This document shows positions 40,271-45,725 of a DNA stretch of 45,725 bases, one piece after another; positions within the stretch are counted from its first letter, which is position 1; each line of letters starts with the position of its first letter. Under the pieces are notes generated by a model. That model was not told the origin of the DNA. It worked only from the letters and a program-made list of their open reading frames with translations, and ran no database searches. The stretch comes from Bacteroidota bacterium (lineage in GTDB: Bacteria; Bacteroidota; Ignavibacteria; SZUA-365). The DNA is taken from positions 1 to 45,725 of the forward strand of contig QKAF01000020.1 in assembly GCA_003246455.1 (NCBI GenBank), in the 5' to 3' direction. The position numbers were made by a program, and so were the translations under genes.

Positions 40271-41443
40271 ATGAAGCACCTCGTTCTCCTTTCCGCTCTG
40301 TTCCTGCTGCTTGCAGGCTGCAATTCGCAGGACAGCGCCGGAGACCGCACCTCGGCCGACGGCACCGCCCCCGACACTCCCCCCACAGACATCACGCTCA
40401 CAGGCGAAGAAGCCGGCGCCATGAAGCTCGCATTCACTCCGGCTTCCCTTTCAGAGACACAGAAAACCGTCTCGGTTCCCGCCCGCGTCATCGAGGATCC
40501 CGACCAGATCGCCGCGGTCAGCGCACTGATCGACGGACGCATCGGACGCGTCCTCGTGCGGCAGGGACAGGCGGTCTCCTCCGGACAGGTGCTCGCCACG
40601 GTGGTGAGCATGGAACTCGGCAACATGATCGCCGATCTCCTCCGTTCGGAATCCGACCTGCACACCGCCGAAGCGGCGGTCGCACGTCTGCGCGGCCTTT
40701 CTTCCAACGACGCGGTATCGAAAAAGCAGCTGATGGAAGCGGAGAACGCTCACGCAGGCGCCCAGGCCTCGGCCGCCGCCGCCCTCCAGCGCTGCAAGGC
40801 CGCCGGCATGAATGCCGAGGATGTCGCCGCGCTGCGGAAGAATCCGCAGGCCTATGAACCCGAGTTGAAGCTGCGCGCGCCCATCGGCGGCGTGATCAGC
40901 ATGCGCAACGCGTCGACCGGCATGCCGGTTTCGCCGGGACTGGAACTCTTCACCGTGCTCGGCACGCAGTACGCCACCGTCGAAGGCAGCGTGTTCGAGG
41001 ACGACTTCGCAGCGCTGGCGCCCTCACAGGAGGCCGTGTTCAGCACGACCGCCTACCCGGGAAAGACGTTCAGCGGCACGATCTTCTATGTCGCCCCGAC
41101 CGTGGACGACGCTTCGCACGCCCTCCCCGTGCGCGTGCGGCTGTCGAACCCGGGCGGCGCCCTCAAACCGAACCTGTACGGCCGCCTCGACGTCCGCACC
41201 AACGCGCGCGACAGCGTGCTGAGCGTTCCCGCCGACGCCATCGTGTACGACGGCAGCGACCGCTACCTCTTCGTGGTGAAAGGCGAGAACAGCTTCTCCT
41301 ACCGTCGCGTCGAAACCGGACGTGAGTTCGACAACGCCGTCGAAATCACCCGCGGCATCGCGGCCGGAGAACAGGTGGTGAGCGGCGGCGTGTTTCATCT
41401 GAAATCGCGCTACAAGCTTTCGCTGTCCGCGGAAGAAGAGTAG
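40271..41443 (+). CDS. CusB/CzcB-like periplasmic adaptor (membrane-fusion lipoprotein)
   Basis: A 390-aa RND adaptor. It has a lipoprotein signal with lipobox LLAGC (C17). Domain order is hairpin-lipoyl-barrel: the first lipoyl half (GRIGRVLVRQGQAVSSGQVL), an alpha-hairpin (about 120-190), the second lipoyl half (LKLRAPIGGVISMRNASTG), then a beta-barrel (VEGSVFEDDFAALAPSQEAV) and a membrane-proximal domain (FDNAVEITRGIAAGEQVVSG). It bridges the inner-membrane pump and the outer-membrane channel. No N-terminal His/Met-rich metal-binding extension is seen. The gene sits 4 bp after the channel gene and 12 bp before the pump gene. Confidence 0.92.
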   Translation: MKHLVLLSALFLLLAGCNSQDSAGDRTSADGTAPDTPPTDITLTGEEAGAMKLAFTPASLSETQKTVSVPARVIEDPDQIAAVSALIDGRIGRVLVRQGQAVSSGQVLATVVSMELGNMIADLLRSESDLHTAEAAVARLRGLSSNDAVSKKQLMEAENAHAGAQASAAAALQRCKAAGMNAEDVAALRKNPQAYEPELKLRAPIGGVISMRNASTGMPVSPGLELFTVLGTQYATVEGSVFEDDFAALAPSQEAVFSTTAYPGKTFSGTIFYVAPTVDDASHALPVRVRLSNPGGALKPNLYGRLDVRTNARDSVLSVPADAIVYDGSDRYLFVVKGENSFSYRRVETGREFDNAVEITRGIAAGEQVVSGGVFHLKSRYKLSLSAEEE

Positions 41444-41455
41444 GATGGAGGAGAC

Positions 41456-44400
41456 ATGAGCGCCAGAATCATCGACTTCGTCCTGAAGAATCGTCTCTTC
41501 GTCCTCGGCTTCGTGCTCACGATCGTGGGTCTCGGCATCTACTCGGTGCAGGATATCCCGATCGACGCCTTCCCCGACGTCACCAACAACCAGGTGCAGG
41601 TCATCACCGAGGCGCCCAACATTTCCCCCGTGGAAGTCGAGCGCCTCGTGACCTTCCCGATCGAGAACGCCATGAACGGCATTCCCGACGTGATGGAAGT
41701 GCGCTCGATTTCGAAGTACGGCCTGAGCGTCGTGACCGTCGTGTTCGAGGACCGTGTGGACACCTACTTCGCACGGCAGCTGATTTCCGAGCGCCTCTCG
41801 AACATCCGCTCCGAACTCCCGGCCGGCGTCAAACAGCCCGTGCTCGGCCCGGTCTCCACCGCCCTCGGCGAGATCTACCAGTACGTGGTCGAAGGCGAGG
41901 GCTTCACACCCATGGAACTGCGCACGATACAGGAATGGATCGTCAAGCCGCAGCTGAAAACCATTCCGGGCGTCACCGAGGTCAACAGCTTCGGCGGCTT
42001 CGTCAAGCAGTACCAGATCCTCACCGATCCCGGGCGCCTGCGGGCCTACGACCTGAGTATCGCCGACGTATTCGACGCCATCGAGCGCAATAACGCCGTG
42101 GCCGGCGGCAGCTTCATCGAGCACAACGGCGAAGCGTTCATCATCCGCGGCATGGGACTGGTGACGCAGCCGACGGAACTCGGCGACATCGTCGTCAAGA
42201 CCGTCGGCAACGTGCCGGTGTTCATCCGCCAGGTGGCCTCCGTCACCGTCGGACCCGAGGTCCGCGCGGGCGCCGTGACCAAGGACGATGAGGGCGAGGT
42301 CGTCACCGGCATCATCATGATGCTGAAAGGACGCAACAGCCGCGAAGTCATCACGCGCATCAAGGAGAAAGTGACGGAGGTGAACAAATCCCTCCCGCCC
42401 GGCGTGCGCATCACCTCGTTCTACGACCAGACCGAGCTGGTCAACAACACCATCGCCACCGTGGAGAAGAACCTGATCGAAGGCGGCATTCTCGTCATCG
42501 CCGTGCTCTTCTTCTTCCTCGGCAACTGGCGCGCGGCGGCCATCGTCGCGCTGGTGATTCCGCTCTCGATGCTCTTCACCTTCATCGGCATGGACCGGCT
42601 CGGACTCTCGGCCAACCTCATGTCGCTGGGCGCGCTCGATTTCGGTATGATCGTCGACGGCGCGGTGGTGCTTGTCGACAACTTCGTGCGGCATATGCGG
42701 GACAAGAAGAACGAGGGAAAGGAGCAGGTGCGGCTCATCGGCGACAGCGCGAAGGAAGTCGCGCGGCCGATCACCTTCGGCGTCATCATCATCATCATGG
42801 TGTACGTCCCCATTCTCACCTTCGAGGGAATGGAAGGAAAGATGTTCGCTCCGATGGCCTACGCCGTGGGCTTCGCGATCCTCGGATCCGGATCCCTGAT
42901 CCTCATCTTCACCTTCGTGCCCGTGGTGTCGAGCTGGTTCCTGAAGGTGTCAAAGAACCCGAAAGAAAACATCGTCATCCGCTGGCTGGCGCCGCGCTAC
43001 CGCCGCGCGCTGCAGTGGTCGCTGGCTAATACCGCGAAGACCGTCTTCGGCGCGCTGGTCGTGCTCGTAGCTTCGCTTTCCCTCGTGCCGTTCATGGGAA
43101 CGGAGTTCCTGCCCGAACTCGACGAGGGTTCCTTCCTCATCGAAATCAAGCGCCTGCCGAGCGTTGCGCTCAGCGAGTCGGTGGAATCGGGAAAGAAAAT
43201 CCAGCACGAAATCATGCTCATTCCCGAAGTGCGCACCGTGGTGTTCAAGACCGGGCGTCCCGACCTGGCGAACGACTACATGGGACTGCATGAAACCGAC
43301 GGCTTCGTGCTGCTCAAGCCGCGCGACGAATGGCGCGACGGCATCAGCAAATCGGATGTTGAGCGCGAACTCGAAGCCATCGTGGCGCGCTACCCCGACA
43401 TCAACTACGGCTTCACCCAGCCCATCGCCATGCGCGTCGACGAACTCGTCGCCGGCGTGAAGAGCGACGTAGCGGTGAAGATCTTCGGCGAGGACTTCGA
43501 CATCCTTCGCCAGCGGGCCTCCGACATCGAACGGCTGGTGCAGTCCATTCCCGGCACCGGGAGTGTGATGGTCGAGCAGGTGTCCGGCCAGACCTACCTC
43601 GACATCAAGATCAACCGCGGCAAGGTCGCGCGCTACGGACTCAACGTCGCCGACGTGCAGGACGTGATCGAAACCGCCATCGGCGGCCGCACGGCCACCG
43701 AGGTGTACGAAGGCACGCGCCGGGTGGACGTCGTCGTGCGCTACACGGCCGAAAGCCGCAACGACATCGGCGTCATCCGCACGCTGCTCGTCTCCCTGCC
43801 CGACGGCAGCCGCCTCCCGCTCGCGCAGCTGGCGGACATTGAAGCCGTGGAGGGTCCCGTACAGATCAGCCGCGAACAGGGTCAGCGCCGCATCGTCGTC
43901 GGCGTCAACCTCTCCGGCCGCGACGTCGGCAGCTACGTCGAGGAACTGCAGCGGCGCGTCGACGCATCCATTTCACTGCCCGCCGGGTACTATCTCGTGT
44001 ACGGCGGACAGTTCGAAAACCAGCAGCGCGCGATGGGCCGTCTCTACCTCGTCGTGCCTCTCGCCCTGCTGATCATCTACCTGCTGCTGTTCACCATGTT
44101 CGGCAACCTGCGCAATTCGCTGCTGATTCTGACGAACCTCCCGTTCGCACTCTCCGGCGGTATCGTCTTCCTCTTCCTGCGCGGGCTGAACATCTCCGTC
44201 ACCAGCGCCATCGGCTTTATCGCCCTCTTCGGTGTCGCGGTGCTCAACGGCGTCGTGCTCATCGAGCATCTCAACCACAAGCGTCACGAGATCCGCGATC
44301 TCGACGGCGCGGTGGTGGAAGGCGCGGTCGATCGACTGCGTCCCGTGCTCATGACCGCGCTCGTCGCCTCGCTCGGCTTCATCCCGATGGCGCTGAACAC

Positions 44401-44614
44401 CACGCAGGGAAGCGAAGTACAGCGTCCCCTCGCCACCGTCGTCATCGGCGGACTCATCACCTCGACGCTCCTGACGCTGCTCGTTCTCCCCACGATTTAC
44501 GCGTGGATCGAACGCCGCCTGCGTCCGGAACTGGGTCCCATCGAATGCATGAAGAGGATCGTGTTGCCCCGGAAGTTCTGGGGAGAGGATGAGGATAATG
44601 GGAAGATCGAATGA
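41456..44614 (+). CDS. CusA/CzcA-family heavy-metal RND efflux pump
   Basis: A 1052-aa proton-driven inner-membrane pump with twelve helices and two large periplasmic loops. Start: IIDFVLKNRLFVLGFVLTIV. The proton-relay helix contains LDFGMIVDGAVVLVDN; D395, D401 and D408 correspond to CzcA D402, D408 and E415, with Asp replacing the usual Glu at the third position. The second half has IGFIALFGVAVLNGVVLIEH and RLRPVLMTALVASLGFIPMA, as in heavy-metal pumps. The family exports Co/Zn/Cd/Ni or Cu/Ag. The metal cannot be assigned: Cus-type methionine clusters are not obvious, which favours a Czc-like divalent metal. GGAGGAG lies before the ATG. Confidence 0.95.
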   Translation: MSARIIDFVLKNRLFVLGFVLTIVGLGIYSVQDIPIDAFPDVTNNQVQVITEAPNISPVEVERLVTFPIENAMNGIPDVMEVRSISKYGLSVVTVVFEDRVDTYFARQLISERLSNIRSELPAGVKQPVLGPVSTALGEIYQYVVEGEGFTPMELRTIQEWIVKPQLKTIPGVTEVNSFGGFVKQYQILTDPGRLRAYDLSIADVFDAIERNNAVAGGSFIEHNGEAFIIRGMGLVTQPTELGDIVVKTVGNVPVFIRQVASVTVGPEVRAGAVTKDDEGEVVTGIIMMLKGRNSREVITRIKEKVTEVNKSLPPGVRITSFYDQTELVNNTIATVEKNLIEGGILVIAVLFFFLGNWRAAAIVALVIPLSMLFTFIGMDRLGLSANLMSLGALDFGMIVDGAVVLVDNFVRHMRDKKNEGKEQVRLIGDSAKEVARPITFGVIIIIMVYVPILTFEGMEGKMFAPMAYAVGFAILGSGSLILIFTFVPVVSSWFLKVSKNPKENIVIRWLAPRYRRALQWSLANTAKTVFGALVVLVASLSLVPFMGTEFLPELDEGSFLIEIKRLPSVALSESVESGKKIQHEIMLIPEVRTVVFKTGRPDLANDYMGLHETDGFVLLKPRDEWRDGISKSDVERELEAIVARYPDINYGFTQPIAMRVDELVAGVKSDVAVKIFGEDFDILRQRASDIERLVQSIPGTGSVMVEQVSGQTYLDIKINRGKVARYGLNVADVQDVIETAIGGRTATEVYEGTRRVDVVVRYTAESRNDIGVIRTLLVSLPDGSRLPLAQLADIEAVEGPVQISREQGQRRIVVGVNLSGRDVGSYVEELQRRVDASISLPAGYYLVYGGQFENQQRAMGRLYLVVPLALLIIYLLLFTMFGNLRNSLLILTNLPFALSGGIVFLFLRGLNISVTSAIGFIALFGVAVLNGVVLIEHLNHKRHEIRDLDGAVVEGAVDRLRPVLMTALVASLGFIPMALNTTQGSEVQRPLATVVIGGLITSTLLTLLVLPTIYAWIERRLRPELGPIECMKRIVLPRKFWGEDEDNGKIE

Positions 44615-44645
44615 TGGAAATGACTCCTGAATTCTGACCGAAACC

Positions 44646-44696
44646 TGTAGAGGCGCAGCATGCTGCGCCCCTACAATTTCCGGCTGCGCCCCTACA
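44646..44696. terminator. Large palindrome and partial copy between convergent genes
   Basis: TGTAG-A-GGCGCAGCATGCTGCGCC-C-CTACA (44646-44675) is palindromic but for one A/C mismatch pair. A half copy GGCTGCGCCCCTACA follows at 44682-44696. It can terminate both the efflux operon and the converging ligase gene, and looks like a dispersed palindromic repeat. Confidence 0.65.
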
Positions 44697-44710
44697 AAGT
44701 TTAGGGGGTG

Positions 44711-45725
44711 TCACCGCACCCGGAATTTCCATTCGTCGGTGGTGAATTTCGAGGCCATGCGCTCGTGGGCGTCGGTCCATTCCTCGGGGGTGACGGCCGA
44801 CGGCTGTGTGCGGTGCATGCCGGCGAAGGCCGCGGCGAGACGGTCGCGGACCACGGCGTGCGGCGCGGAGATGAAATCCGTGATGGGACTGACTTTCTTC
44901 ACCGCGCTGGGCACGGCTTTCTCCGAGGTGCGTTCTTTGTCGAGACGAAGCAATTCCCACATCATCGCGCCGTCGAGTGAATACGCCATTGTCACGTGAT
45001 GCAGCACCGTGCGGCGCCGGCGGCACTGCGCGGCACCGCCGATTTTCGCCACGGGGGAAACGATGTCGTTGATGGGTCGGTAGCTGGCCGGAATACCCAT
45101 ACCCCGCAGGGCGCGGACCGCCCACATGTCGAGGTAGGCGAAGGACTGCCGGAAGGAGAGTCCCTCCACCACCGACTCTGGAACGATGATCGACCAGGTG
45201 ATCGTCCGCTGCGGTTCGACCACCATCGCGCCGCCGCCGCTGATCCGGCGCGCGAAGCGAAAGCCCTCCCGTTCCGCGACCGCGGGATCGAATTCCGCCC
45301 CGACGCTCTGATACGAACCGAGGATGACCGCCCGTTCAGCCCAATCCCACAGCCAGAACAGCTGCCGCCGGCGTCCTTCCGCCACCGCGTAGAGCAGCGT
45401 TTCGTCCAGCGCGAGATTCTCCTCCGCCGTGCGCGGCGACTCGACGATGACATCGAACTCCACTTCCGCCAGCCGGGCGTTGAACGACTGATCCCAGGTG
45501 GTTTCGCTGAACGCGGGATCCCAGTCCGGAATGTCGGAGAGATTCCCCCGGCTGTTTCTCCAACGGATCTCCGTTTCCGCCCCTGTCCCGTCCGGGGTCT
45601 CCCCAGCGGCGGTCCCGGTTTCTCCTTCCTTCAGGTTTCCCTCATCAGACGCATCACCCGCGTCGTACCCCGGCCGCGCACGCTGGCGCTCGTGTCCGTC
45701 GACGGTGAATCCGCCCGGCGCATCT
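44711..45725 (-). CDS. Lipoate-protein ligase/octanoyltransferase-family protein, N-terminus outside window
   Basis: The family domain occupies the C-terminal 250 residues: TAEENLALDETLLYAVAEGR, then LFWLWDWAERAVILGSYQ, FARRISGGGAMVVEP and the lysine motif SPVAKIGGAAQCRRRRTVLH. The biotin/lipoyl ligase GGG loop is present, but the following His found in many LplA/LipM proteins is Val here. A GTG at 45463 could start a minimal protein. However, the frame stays open to the window edge, with coding-like codon use, an acidic Gly/Thr/Glu linker (about 45570-45650) and WRNSRGNLSDIPDWDPAFSE before the domain. The true start may therefore be outside, possibly making a fusion. Confidence 0.75.
   Translation of the reverse strand, partial: DAPGGFTVDGHERQRARPGYDAGDASDEGNLKEGETGTAAGETPDGTGAETEIRWRNSRGNLSDIPDWDPAFSETTWDQSFNARLAEVEFDVIVESPRTAEENLALDETLLYAVAEGRRRQLFWLWDWAERAVILGSYQSVGAEFDPAVAEREGFRFARRISGGGAMVVEPQRTITWSIIVPESVVEGLSFRQSFAYLDMWAVRALRGMGIPASYRPINDIVSPVAKIGGAAQCRRRRTVLHHVTMAYSLDGAMMWELLRLDKERTSEKAVPSAVKKVSPITDFISAPHAVVRDRLAAAFAGMHRTQPSAVTPEEWTDAHERMASKFTTDEWKFRVR

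Overview
The window reads as a GC-rich bacterial chromosome from the Bacteroidota/Chlorobiota/Ignavibacteria side of the FCB group. The support is seven secreted proteins that end in type IX secretion (T9SS) type A sorting domains (motif NYPNPFNPTTSIRY and relatives), a TonB receptor paired with a small secreted protein, M56-peptidase/TonB fusions, and Shine-Dalgarno sequences of the TGAGGT/GGAGG kind. This placement is inferred from family content; no rRNA gene or other phylogenetic marker is present. No tRNA, rRNA, CRISPR array or transposase was found.

Layout. 1-255: end of a thioredoxin-fold protein. 320-1763 (minus): two paralogous small membrane proteins. 1935-4986 (minus): TonB-dependent receptor plus a small secreted protein. 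5154-6662: GT39-type membrane glycosyltransferase. 6794-7297 (minus): DUF1905/YdeI protein. 7366-14408 (plus): a methionine synthase fragment lacking its B12 domains, a fumarylacetoacetate hydrolase-family enzyme, a flavin reductase-like protein, a DinB protein, dihydrolipoyl dehydrogenase and a BtpA-family protein. 14446-21836 (minus): an OmpA-family protein, a T9SS-exported FG-GAP/ASPIC protein, nadA and glmS.

22193-32528 (plus) is the most distinctive region. Five consecutive genes encode secreted proteins with different N-terminal modules joined to the same C-terminal half: a beta-sandwich module, a type I dockerin-like pair of Ca-binding loops and a T9SS sorting domain. Each gene has its own candidate promoter and terminator. 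A sixth T9SS protein follows, without a dockerin but with an N-terminal domain that looks loosely cohesin-like. The array resembles a cassette set for surface or extracellular proteins that has expanded by duplication with exchange of N-terminal modules. Two nearly identical 15-bp palindromes, 102 bp apart, precede it.

32677-34631 (plus): a 2[4Fe-4S] ferredoxin overlapping a geranylgeranyl-reductase-family flavoprotein (a plausible electron donor/acceptor pair), then a DoxX-like membrane protein. 34780-38461 (minus): a BlaI-type repressor translationally coupled to two M56 (BlaR1-like) membrane peptidases, each fused to a TonB C-terminal domain, and then a free secreted TonB domain. The operon has a near-consensus sigma70 promoter abutting a perfect 16-bp palindrome, the likely BlaI operator. 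It looks like a BlaR1/BlaI-type signalling circuit in which TonB domains replace the beta-lactam sensor. About 540 bp of hairpin repeats follow, then a complete CusCBA/CzcCBA-type heavy-metal efflux operon (39008-44614). The right edge holds a lipoate-protein-ligase-family protein cut by the window end.

The strongest candidates for something undescribed are the dockerin/T9SS cassette array with its possible cohesin-like neighbour, and the BlaI/M56-TonB/TonB operon.
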